Source: Prevotellaceae bacterium UBA1710
GTDB lineage: Bacteria; Bacteroidota; Bacteroidia; Bacteroidales; Bacteroidaceae
Length of the DNA: 6,344 bases
Direction of reading: 5' to 3'
NCBI GenBank assembly: GCA_002317355.1
Contig: DCJC01000084.1
Location: 9,512-15,855 of the forward strand
The position numbers were made by a program, and so were the translations under genes. Under the pieces are notes generated by a model, which made no database searches, had not been told where the DNA came from, and saw nothing but the letters and a program-made list of their open reading frames with translations. Each line of letters opens with the position of its first letter. Within the stretch, counting starts at the first letter, position 1. Positions 1 to 5,600 of this stretch are shown here, one piece after another.

Positions 1-545
1 GTAGACATGATACCTGACTGGATAGCAGCGTACTTGTTGAGTGCGTCAGCCATTGGAGCGAGACAGTTAGTTGTGCAAGATGCAGCAGAGATAACCTTGT
101 CGTTAGCTGTAAGAGTCTTGTGGTTTGTGTTGAAAACGATAGTTGGGAGATCGTTACCAGCAGGAGCAGAGATAACAACCTTCTTTGCACCAGCAGCGAG
201 GTGAGCCTCAGCCTTAGCCTTAGAAGTATAGAAACCTGTGCACTCGAGAACAACGTCAACGTCGTTAGCAGCCCATGGGCACTTTGTTGCGTCTGCCTCA
301 GCAGAGATCTTGATCTCCTTACCATCTACGATGATAGAGTTCTCAGTTGCCTCTACAGTGTGCTTGCCCTCACCGAACTTACCACAGAAACCACCCTGTG
401 CTGTATCGTACTTGAGAAGGTGAGCGAGCATCTTTGGAGATGTCAAATCGTTGATTGCAACAACCTCGTAACCCTCAGCTTCGAACATCTGACGGAATGC
501 GAGACGACCAATACGGCCAAAACCGTTAATAGCTACTTTTGTCAT
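1..545 (-). CDS. gapA: Glyceraldehyde-3-phosphate dehydrogenase, type I (partial, C-terminus outside window)
   Basis: Reading the minus strand from the ATG at 545-543 gives 181 uninterrupted codons to the left edge. The protein starts MTKVAINGFGRIGR, with the Rossmann dinucleotide loop GFGRIGR at residues 8-14. An Asp at residue 33 (motif IND) is the usual NAD-specificity position. The catalytic-cysteine signature SCTTNC is at 156-161, with the nucleophile Cys157. These identify the phosphorylating, cytosolic GAPDH of glycolysis, which oxidises glyceraldehyde-3-phosphate with phosphate and NAD+ to 1,3-bisphosphoglycerate. The family is about 335 residues long, so roughly the C-terminal half, including most of the catalytic domain, lies beyond the window. 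The start is fixed by the standard N-terminus; the leader ends in AAACAAAA with no Shine-Dalgarno, as is common in Bacteroidota. Codons are strongly biased to AAG/GAG/TTC, as expected of a highly expressed gene. It is divergent from mscL. The cofactor call is inferred from one residue. Confidence 0.97.
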   Translation of the reverse strand, partial: MTKVAINGFGRIGRLAFRQMFEAEGYEVVAINDLTSPKMLAHLLKYDTAQGGFCGKFGEGKHTVEATENSIIVDGKEIKISAEADATKCPWAANDVDVVLECTGFYTSKAKAEAHLAAGAKKVVISAPAGNDLPTIVFNTNHKTLTANDKVISAASCTTNCLAPMADALNKYAAIQSGIMS

Positions 546-618
546 TTTTGTTTAACTTTAATTATTAAATAAAGGTGAATATAATCTTTTTTGAATAGAT
601 TTTCTTCCTAATACACTG

Positions 619-626
619 CAAAAGTA
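619..626 (-). promoter_or_regulatory. Candidate gapA promoter, -7 box
   Basis: The minus strand reads TACTTTTG, an exact match to the Bacteroidota sigma-ABfr -7 consensus TAnnTTTG. A T-rich tract with a TTTCTG-like sequence about 20 bases upstream (near 647-652) could serve as a weak -33 element. Transcription would begin near 612, giving an A/T-rich leader of about 65 bases ahead of the GAPDH start. This is a consensus match only. Confidence 0.6.
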
Positions 627-700
627 CTAAAAAAAATCGGAAAACGCAGAAAAAATACGAAATATTTTTGAGATTATACGAATTATTTGTAAAAGTTTTG

Positions 701-708
701 TATTTTTG
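701..708 (+). promoter_or_regulatory. Candidate mscL promoter, -7 box
   Basis: TATTTTTG matches the Bacteroidota -7 consensus TAnnTTTG exactly, about 40 bases upstream of the mscL ATG. No TTTG at the usual 17-23 base spacing is evident: one TTTG at 686-689 is too close and another at 667-670 is too far. The -33 contact would therefore be weak. The box lies inside the in-frame upstream extension of the reading frame, which supports the ATG at 749 as the true start. Confidence 0.45.
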
Positions 709-748
709 TAGCAGAATTGCTATTTACACATTTCAATTTTTTAATATT

Positions 749-1162
749 ATGGGAAAATTCATTGAAGAATTCAAGGCATTCGCTGTTAAGGGCAATGCAG
801 TTGACATGGCAGTCGGTGTAATCATCGGCGGTGCTTTTGGTAAGATTGTTAGTTCTATTGTTGACGACATTATCATGCCTCCTATCGGCTACCTCATTGG
901 TGGCGTTAACTTCTCTGATCTGAAAGTTGTGCTCCCTGCACTCGTAGAAGGTAAGGAGTCAGCAACAATCAATTATGGTAACTTCATCCAGACTATCATC
1001 GACTTCCTCATCATCGCATTCTGTGTATTCATGCTCGTTAAGGGTATCAATAAGATGAAGAAGCAGGAAGAAGAGAAGCCTGCTGCTCCTCCACCAGCTC
1101 CAGAACCATCTGCTGAAGAGAAGCTTCTTACAGAGATTAGAGATCTGCTGAAGAATAAGTAG
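749..1162 (+). CDS. mscL: Large-conductance mechanosensitive channel MscL
   Basis: This encodes a 137-residue inner-membrane channel that opens under membrane tension to release solutes during hypo-osmotic shock; the family works as a homopentamer. The N-terminal amphipathic helix MGKFIEEFKAFAVKGN is followed by the MscL signature in TM1 (VDMAVGVIIGGAFGKIVSSI, residues 18-37, then VDDIIMPPIGYLIGG). A short periplasmic loop (about 53-78) leads to TM2 (about 79-102, NFIQTIIDFLIIAFCVFMLV). A charged KKQEEEK stretch and a proline/alanine linker (111-121) follow. The C-terminal cytoplasmic bundle helix EEKLLTEIRDLLK is at 123-135. Length is normal for the family. The reading frame is open further upstream to a TTG at 668, but those extra 27 residues are unlike MscL and overlap the putative promoter, so ATG 749 is chosen. 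It converges with the kinase-RapZ gene and ends 9 bases before a GC-rich repeat. Confidence 0.97.
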   Translation: MGKFIEEFKAFAVKGNAVDMAVGVIIGGAFGKIVSSIVDDIIMPPIGYLIGGVNFSDLKVVLPALVEGKESATINYGNFIQTIIDFLIIAFCVFMLVKGINKMKKQEEEKPAAPPPAPEPSAEEKLLTEIRDLLKNK

Positions 1163-1171
1163 AAAGAGCTG

Positions 1172-1214
1172 GCCCCTTTCCCGCCCTGCGGGCACCCTTT
1201 CCCCAAGGGGCAAG
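1172..1214 (+). repeat. GC-rich 43-bp intergenic repeat, copy A
   Basis: This 43-base sequence begins GCCCCTTTCCCGCC and ends CCAAGGGGCAAG. It recurs without mismatch, inverted, at 1353-1395. Weaker similarity continues to about 1221 here and 1346 in copy B. Each copy can form two small hairpins: CCCGC-CCT-GCGGG, and CCCTT-TCCCC-AAGGG. It is far more GC-rich than the A/T-rich gap around it. It resembles REP-type intergenic repeats in layout (paired, inverted, palindromic, between genes). Assignment to a known family cannot be made from this window. Confidence 0.9.
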
Positions 1215-1249
1215 GAGGAAGGTTACATTCTTTCGATAAAGTATAAATC

Positions 1250-1305
1250 AAAAATGTCGCTTATGGTTATTCTGAAAAGAATAGCATAAGCGACATAATT
1301 TTTTT
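1250..1305. terminator. Bidirectional rho-independent terminator between convergent genes
   Basis: A long hairpin is visible. The arm ATGTCGCTTATG (1254-1265) pairs perfectly with CATAAGCGACAT (1285-1296). After a single bulged G at 1266, TTATTCT (1267-1273) pairs with AGAATAG (1278-1284), including one T-G wobble. The GAAA tetraloop is at 1274-1277. Seven T residues follow at 1299-1305 on the plus strand. An A tract at 1250-1254 gives a U tract on the minus strand, so it can end both mscL and the kinase-RapZ transcript. Confidence 0.92.
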
Positions 1306-1352
1306 GTCCAATAATATATAAGGTGCGAATGATGTGAAATACTGACTTCTCC

Positions 1353-1395
1353 CTTGCCCCTTGGGGAAAGGGTGCCCGCAGGGCGGGAAAGGGGC
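1353..1395 (-). repeat. GC-rich 43-bp intergenic repeat, copy B (inverted)
   Basis: This is the exact reverse complement of copy A at 1172-1214. The terminator hairpin lies between the copies, so the whole arrangement is roughly symmetrical. The copy ends exactly on the last base of the kinase-RapZ stop codon (TAG at 1397-1395). It therefore sits wholly in the 3' untranslated region of that transcript without altering the protein. Confidence 0.9.
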
Positions 1396-2954
1396 TACTT
1401 TAGTACACTGCTAATCTTCTGCTCCCTATGAAGTATATGCACCTCTACACCGAATTTCTTATGGATATGCTCTGCGAGATGCTGGGCACTATACACGGAT
1501 CTGTGCTGACCACCAGTACAGCCGAATGAGAACATCAGACTTGTGAATCCTCGCTGAATGTATCTTGCCACGTGTGCGTCAGCAAGCTTATAGACAGAAT
1601 CAAGGAAGGTGAGAATCTCACCGTCATCCTCAAGGAAACGGATTACAGGTTCGTCGAGACCTGTGAGCTGCTTGTAAGGCTCATATCGGCCTGGGTTATG
1701 AGTGCTTCTGCAGTCAAATACGTAGCCGCCTCCGTTGCCGCTCTCGTCCTCCGGGATGCCCTTGCGGTAAGAGAAACTGAACACCTTAACCACGAGTGGA
1801 CCGTTGCCGTCATATTTTGAGAATGTGGCAGGACCATCCTTCGGATTTGCATCATATACGTTCTTGTCGGTTGTCTTATAGCCGTCGGCACGAACTGCCA
1901 CCTCTTCCTTGACAGGAGCGAACTGTGGCATTTTTGTCAGCTTCTCGAGAATCTCGAGCAGATATGGATAAGGGAACGACTCCGGGTGCTTCAGTAATGA
2001 GCGCAGATTCTCTATTGCTGGAGGGATGCTGTCGATGAAGTGCTGCTTCCTCTCGAAATAGCCTCTGAAACCGTATGCGCCAAGAACCTGAAGTGTGCGG
2101 AAAAGCACGAACAGACTCAGTCTGTTGATGAAATGACGCTCATTAGGCACCTCGGTGTATTGCTTCAGCGAGTTATAGTACTCGTAGATGAGTTGTCTGC
2201 GAAGCTTCTCCGGATACTTAGCCGATGCCTGCCAGAGGAATGAAGCGAGGTCATAGTAGAAAGGACCGCGGCGACCTCCCTGGAAGTCGATGAAGTAAGG
2301 ATTGCCTTCCTCGTCGAGCATGATGTTACGGGCCTGGAAGTCACGATAGAGGAAACAGCATGAAGCTGACTCTGGTATGTTGCTCTCTTCATTTCCATAG
2401 ACGAGATCATTGGCGAAACGACGGAATACGGCCTCAAGCTTCAGCTCGTGGAAATCAAGACCTGTAGCCTTAAGGAAACAGTACTTGAAATAGTTGAGAT
2501 CGAAGAGGACTGAGTCCACGTCCATCTCAGCCTGTGGGTAACATTGTGTGAAATCAAGACCTCTGGCACCACGAATCTGCATATTAGGCAACTCACGGAT
2601 GGTCTTCAGAAGAAGTTCCTTCTCCTGAAGGTTGTATCTGCCACCAGCCTCGCGTCCACCCTTGATAGCATCAAACAGGGATGTCCTGCCGAGATCCGAC
2701 TGCAGATAGCGCATCTCGTCCTCGCTCACGGCATGGATGTGAGGAACAGGAAGCTGTCTCTTCTCAAAATGCTGTGCGAGATAGATGAAAGCGTGGTTCT
2801 CCTCTCGTGAGGTACCTATAACGCCAATCACGGACACCCCCTGGGCATCCGTGAAACGGTAATATATCCTATTGCTTCCAGCACCTGAAAGTTGTTCGAT
2901 ATGGGCAGGCTCAGCACCCGCCCATGTCTTATAAAGTTCTTTTAGGAAATACAT
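1395..2954 (-). CDS. AmgK-like (APH-fold) sugar kinase fused to a RapZ C-terminal domain
   Basis: This 519-residue protein has two recognisable parts. Residues about 15-300 form an aminoglycoside-phosphotransferase/choline-kinase fold. The catalytic loop is YRDFQARN (203-210: Asp205 catalytic base, Asn210 metal ligand), and the metal-binding motif is IDFQ (222-225, Asp223), followed by GPFYYDLASFLWQ. This pattern is closest to AmgK, the N-acetylmuramate/N-acetylglucosamine anomeric kinase of peptidoglycan recycling. After a linker (about 335-385), residues about 388-510 match the C-terminal domain of RapZ: FSYRKGIP, YVFDCRSTHNPGR (411-423), LTGLDEPV (430-437), GCTGGQHRS (478-486). In Enterobacteria that domain binds glucosamine-6-phosphate and the GlmZ/GlmY RNAs. 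The Walker-A kinase half of RapZ is absent and the APH domain takes its place. The substrate and any RNA-binding role here are inferred. The ATG at 2954 is 10 bases past a repeat element lying downstream of groEL on the same strand, so read-through from groEL is possible. No promoter of its own was found. Confidence 0.88.
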   Translation of the reverse strand: MYFLKELYKTWAGAEPAHIEQLSGAGSNRIYYRFTDAQGVSVIGVIGTSREENHAFIYLAQHFEKRQLPVPHIHAVSEDEMRYLQSDLGRTSLFDAIKGGREAGGRYNLQEKELLLKTIRELPNMQIRGARGLDFTQCYPQAEMDVDSVLFDLNYFKYCFLKATGLDFHELKLEAVFRRFANDLVYGNEESNIPESASCCFLYRDFQARNIMLDEEGNPYFIDFQGGRRGPFYYDLASFLWQASAKYPEKLRRQLIYEYYNSLKQYTEVPNERHFINRLSLFVLFRTLQVLGAYGFRGYFERKQHFIDSIPPAIENLRSLLKHPESFPYPYLLEILEKLTKMPQFAPVKEEVAVRADGYKTTDKNVYDANPKDGPATFSKYDGNGPLVVKVFSFSYRKGIPEDESGNGGGYVFDCRSTHNPGRYEPYKQLTGLDEPVIRFLEDDGEILTFLDSVYKLADAHVARYIQRGFTSLMFSFGCTGGQHRSVYSAQHLAEHIHKKFGVEVHILHREQKISSVLK

Positions 2955-2963
2955 GTTCTCAGA

Positions 2964-3086
2964 AGTTAAGAGTTGAAAGTTAAGAGTGTAGAATTTAATT
3001 TACCCTTTGTCGAGAAAGAGCTTGATGATGCATTCAAGCAGCGATACAAACTCAAATTCTACACTCTTCGTTCTTCACTCTTCACT
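2964..3086. repeat. Heptamer-armed inverted repeat element between groEL and the kinase-RapZ gene
   Basis: The 141-bp gap is almost filled by a symmetrical structure. The left arm on the plus strand is four heptamers (AGTTAAG, AGTTGAA, AGTTAAG, AGTGTAG; 2964-2991) followed by AATTT. The right arm on the minus strand is also four heptamers (AGTGAAG, AGTGAAG, AACGAAG, AGTGTAG; 3086-3059) followed by AATTT. The innermost 15 bases of the arms (AAGAGTGTAGAATTT, 2982-2996, and its complement at 3054-3068) are perfectly inverted. Between them, a hairpin GCTTGA/TCAAGC (3020-3025, 3034-3039) sits near the centre. It starts 9 bases after the groEL stop. It resembles a miniature inverted-repeat element; no transposase is present. 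There is no U tract, so it is not an ordinary terminator. Confidence 0.75.
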
Positions 3087-3095
3087 AAGTAGATA

Positions 3096-4727
3096 TTACA
3101 TCATTCCGCCCATACCTGGAGCACCGCCCATTGGCATTGCTGGTTCTGGAGCTGGCTTATCAACGATGAGGCACTCAGTTGTGAGGAAGAGACCTGCGAT
3201 AGAAGCAGCGTTCTCAAGAGCCACACGAGAAACCTTAGCTGGGTCGATGATACCTGCTGCACGAAGATCCTCGTAGATGTCCTTACGAGCGTTGTAACCG
3301 AAGTCACCCTCGCCCTCGCGAACCTTCTGTACTACTACTGCACCCTCGCCACCTGCGTTGAACACGATCTGACGGAGAGGCTCCTCGATAGCGCGCTTAA
3401 CGATGTTGATACCTGTCTGCTCGTCAGCGTTGTCGCCCTTAAGACCCTCGAGAGCCTCAAGTGAACGGATGTATGTAGTACCACCACCAGCAACAACACC
3501 TTCCTCGATAGCAGCACGTGTAGCGCAGAGAGCATCGTCAACACGATCCTTCTTCTCCTTCATCTCTACCTCAGAGTTTGCACCAACGTAGAGAACAGCT
3601 ACACCACCAGCCAACTTAGCAAGGCGCTCCTGAAGCTTCTCCTTGTCGTAAGATGATGTTGTGTTCTCAATCTCCTTCTTGATAGTAGCAACACGGTCAG
3701 CGATGAGTTCCTTGCTGCCTGCACCACCAGCGATGATTGTTGTATCCTTAGATGTTGTAACCTTATCGGCTGTACCACACATCTCGAGAGTTGCCTGCTC
3801 GAGCTTAAGGCCCTTCTCCTCAGAGATAACGATACCACCTGTGAGAGTAGCGATATCCTCGAGCATTGCCTTACGACGGTCACCGAAACCTGGAGCCTTA
3901 ACAGCACAGATCTTAAGACCACCACGGAGACGGTTCACAACGAGTGTTGTGAGAGCCTCTGACTCAACGTCCTCAGCGATAATCATGATAGGACGGCCGC
4001 TCTCAGCTGCTGGCTGGAGGATAGGGAGAATCTCCTTGAGGTTGCTGATCTTCTTGTCGTAGATAAGGATGTATGGCTTCTCCATAACGCACTCGAGCTT
4101 CTCTGTGTCTGTTACGAAGTAAGCAGAGAGATAACCACGGTCGAACTGCATACCCTCTACAACACCGATGTGTGTATCGCGGCTCTTTGACTCCTCGATA
4201 GTGATAACACCATCCTTGCTCACCTTACGGAAAGCGTCAGCGAGAAGCTTACCGATCTCTGGATCGTTGTTTGCAGAAACGGTTGCAACCTGCTCGATCT
4301 TGTCGTAGTTGTCGTTCACCTGCTCTGAGTGAGCCTTGATGTAGTCAACAACAGCAGCAACAGCCTTGTCGATACCACGCTTGAGATCCATTGGGTTAGC
4401 ACCGGCAGTTACGTTCTTGAGACCCTCAGTGACGATAGCCTGAGTGAGGATAGTAGCAGTTGTTGTACCATCACCAGCATCATCGCCAGTCTTTGATGCA
4501 ACGCTCTTAACGAGCTGTGCGCCTGTGTTCTCGAACTTATCCTCGAGTTCAATCTCCTTTGCTACAGAAACACCGTCCTTAGTGATCTGTGGAGCACCGA
4601 ACTTCTTCTCGATAACTACGTTGCGGCCCTTAGGACCGAGTGTAACCTTTACTGCATTTGCAAGCTGATCAACACCTCTCTTGAGGAGATCGCGTGCATC
4701 CATATTGAATTTGATGTCTTTTGCCAT
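3096..4727 (-). CDS. groEL: Chaperonin GroEL (Cpn60, 60-kDa subunit)
   Basis: This encodes a 543-residue cytosolic subunit of the tetradecameric double-ring folding chamber, which works with GroES and ATP. The N-terminus MAKDIKFNMDARDLLKRGVD leads into the ATP-binding equatorial domain, with VTLGPKGRNV (28-37) and the nucleotide/Mg loop GDDAGDGTTTAT (81-92). The apical domain lies at about 190-375 (for example EGMQFDRGYLSAYF at 191-204). The second equatorial part carries the hydrolytic Asp398 in DRVDDALCATR, and the Cpn60 signature AAIEEGVVAGGG is at 405-416. The flexible tail is the usual glycine/methionine-rich GGAPGMGGMM. Length is normal and no residue of note is missing. Codons are almost all AAG/GAG/TTC, as in a highly expressed gene. 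The start follows an A-run (AAAAAAAATGG) without a Shine-Dalgarno. It is third in the groES-S23-groEL order; heptamer repeat arms lie close on both sides. Confidence 0.99.
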   Translation of the reverse strand: MAKDIKFNMDARDLLKRGVDQLANAVKVTLGPKGRNVVIEKKFGAPQITKDGVSVAKEIELEDKFENTGAQLVKSVASKTGDDAGDGTTTATILTQAIVTEGLKNVTAGANPMDLKRGIDKAVAAVVDYIKAHSEQVNDNYDKIEQVATVSANNDPEIGKLLADAFRKVSKDGVITIEESKSRDTHIGVVEGMQFDRGYLSAYFVTDTEKLECVMEKPYILIYDKKISNLKEILPILQPAAESGRPIMIIAEDVESEALTTLVVNRLRGGLKICAVKAPGFGDRRKAMLEDIATLTGGIVISEEKGLKLEQATLEMCGTADKVTTSKDTTIIAGGAGSKELIADRVATIKKEIENTTSSYDKEKLQERLAKLAGGVAVLYVGANSEVEMKEKKDRVDDALCATRAAIEEGVVAGGGTTYIRSLEALEGLKGDNADEQTGINIVKRAIEEPLRQIVFNAGGEGAVVVQKVREGEGDFGYNARKDIYEDLRAAGIIDPAKVSRVALENAASIAGLFLTTECLIVDKPAPEPAMPMGGAPGMGGMM

Positions 4728-4744
4728 TTTTTTTAAAAGATTAA

Positions 4745-5183
4745 AGTAGAAAGTGTAAAGGGTAATGTAGATAGTTAAATTCTACTAAGGTACGTCTTGC
4801 GTAAGCCTGAAAGCATTCTTGCTATCTGCGTTACCTGGTTTTCTACATCGTTATATTCTTCTTCGTTTATATATTCTAAATCTAAAGCGATTTCTATCTG
4901 AGACATAGTTTCGTATAAAGAGCCAAATGCAAATTCGATGAAATGTAGTTTGTCTTTCTCTGAGACACGTCCCATGCCCTCTGCAATGTTTGAGGTTATG
5001 GAAACTGCAGCTCTTCGGATTTGGTCACAAAGGGCAAATTTTTCTTCTGGTGGAAACTTTTTCATCAGCAGATATAGTGTTTTGACATATCTGCGTGAAT
5101 GTTGGTAAACAACCAGTTTCCTGTATGAGAACAACCCTTCGTCCATTACATTCTACATTACTCTTTACCCTTTACTCTTTACT
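4745..5183. mobile_element. Candidate inverted-repeat element carrying the S23 gene, inserted between groES and groEL
   Basis: The S23-family gene is enclosed by inward-pointing arms of 7-base units. The left arm on the plus strand is AGTAGAA, AGTGTAA, AGGGTAA, TGTAGAT (4745-4772). The right arm on the minus strand is AGTAAAG, AGTAAAG, GGTAAAG, AGTAATG, TAGAATG (5183-5149). The left arm has GTAAAGGGTAATGTAGA (4755-4771); the right arm has the same 17 bases interrupted only by one extra heptamer, AGAGTAA. The right arm starts directly after the groES stop codon and the left arm ends about 17 bases before the groEL ATG. groES and groEL are usually adjacent, so this reads as an insertion. No transposase and no clear target-site duplication are seen, so 'mobile' is inference. 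Confidence 0.5.
4775..5146 (-). CDS. Four-helix-bundle protein, S23 / 23S rRNA intervening-sequence family
   Basis: This 123-residue, all-helical protein lacks a signal peptide or membrane segment. It has the family hallmarks: SYRKLVVYQ.S near the N-terminus, FPPEEKFALCDQIRRAAVSI (31-50) running into TSNIAEGMGR (51-60), then HFIEFAFGSLYE (68-79) and ALDLEYI (87-93). The family was first seen in insertions within 23S rRNA genes, and includes relatives of the Avd subunit of diversity-generating retroelements. Its molecular function outside those systems is not established. Length is typical. It is co-directional with groES (37 bases upstream) and groEL (47 bases downstream), so it is probably co-transcribed. 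Its codon use differs sharply from its neighbours: by my count glutamate is GAA 11 times and GAG twice, and lysine is AAA 6 and AAG 2, whereas groEL favours GAG/AAG. This fits either foreign origin or low expression. There is no rRNA context here. Confidence 0.9.
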   Translation of the reverse strand: MDEGLFSYRKLVVYQHSRRYVKTLYLLMKKFPPEEKFALCDQIRRAAVSITSNIAEGMGRVSEKDKLHFIEFAFGSLYETMSQIEIALDLEYINEEEYNDVENQVTQIARMLSGLRKTYLSRI

Positions 5184-5453
5184 CTATCCCAGAACTGCAA
5201 TCACGTCACTCTGACGCATTACGATAAACTTCTCGCCCTTATACTCGATCTCCTGACCAGCATACTTGCCGTAGAGAACGTTGTCACCAACCTTGAGGAT
5301 CATCTCCTCGTCCTTAGTGCCGTTACCAACTGCAGCAACAGTACCCTGAAGAGGCTTTTCCTTTGCTGTGTCAGGAATGATGATACCACCGATCTTTTCT
5401 TCTGCCTGTGCTGGAGTAATCAGCACGCGGTCTGCTAATGGTTTAATGTTCAT
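5184..5453 (-). CDS. groES: Co-chaperonin GroES (Cpn10, 10-kDa subunit)
   Basis: This encodes an 89-residue subunit of the heptameric lid that caps the GroEL chamber. It begins MNIKPLADRVLITPAQAEEK, the Cpn10 signature. The mobile loop follows, EEKIGGIIIPDTAKEKP (18-34), whose hydrophobic GGIII segment contacts the GroEL apical domain. The roof and core strands come next (GTVAAVGNG at 37-45; VGDNVLYGKYAG at 55-66), and the protein ends in FIVMRQSDVIAVLG. Length is a little short of the 95-97 residues of E. coli but normal for Bacteroidota. It is first in the operon. The TAG stop (5186-5184) is immediately followed by the heptamer repeat arm, so groEL is not directly adjacent as it is in most bacteria. 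The leader is A/T-rich, with no Shine-Dalgarno before the ATG at 5453. Confidence 0.98.
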   Translation of the reverse strand: MNIKPLADRVLITPAQAEEKIGGIIIPDTAKEKPLQGTVAAVGNGTKDEEMILKVGDNVLYGKYAGQEIEYKGEKFIVMRQSDVIAVLG

Positions 5454-5535
5454 TGTCTTAATGATTTTTATATTGTTATTATTCTTATTTTTGCGTGGAG
5501 GTCTATTGAAGAATAGATTAACTTCGCGTTTCTGT

Positions 5536-5562
5536 CAATACTAAAGCGAAAAACGTGCCAAA
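5536..5562 (-). promoter_or_regulatory. Candidate groES operon promoter region
   Basis: On the minus strand, TTTG (5562-5559) is followed after 15 bases by TAGTATTG (5543-5536), one mismatch from the Bacteroidota -7 box TAnnTTTG; the spacing is slightly short. The same stretch also reads TGGCACG-TTTT-TCGCT (5560-5545). That is one mismatch from the sigma-54 consensus TGGCACG-N4-TTGCW, with GG and GC correctly spaced. An 11-base direct repeat, TTGRCACGTTT on the minus strand, occurs at 5561-5551 and 5587-5577, 26 bases apart. No CIRCE element (TTAGCACTC-N9-GAGTGCTAA) is present, so HrcA control is not supported. Which promoter is used cannot be decided by eye. Confidence 0.4.
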
Positions 5563-5600
5563 TGCCATAAATACATAAACGTGTCAATATGGTGTGACAA

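Noticed and set aside
120..572. A plus-strand frame of about 150 codons across the left end
   Set aside because: It is antisense to the GAPDH coding region, whose conserved motifs are unmistakable, and the predicted protein is cysteine/leucine/serine-rich without any family features.
668..748. N-terminal extension of MscL from an upstream TTG
   Set aside because: The added residues do not resemble MscL, whose conserved N-terminus starts at the ATG at 749, and the extension overlaps the candidate -7 box.
2961..3095. Ordinary rho-independent terminator for groEL
   Set aside because: The arms are separated by about 57 bases and there is no U tract after the 3' arm on either strand, so this is not a standard terminator, although it may still affect RNA stability.
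4775..5146. Diversity-generating retroelement accessory protein (Avd)
   Set aside because: The protein belongs to the related S23 family, but no reverse transcriptase, template repeat or variable repeat is present in the window.
4745..5183. CRISPR-like or satellite repeat array
   Set aside because: The repeats are short 7-base units in two inverted clusters around a gene, with no unique spacers of constant size.
5454..5600. CIRCE/HrcA operator upstream of groES
   Set aside because: I searched the region by eye for TTAGCACTC and its inverted partner and found no match on either strand.
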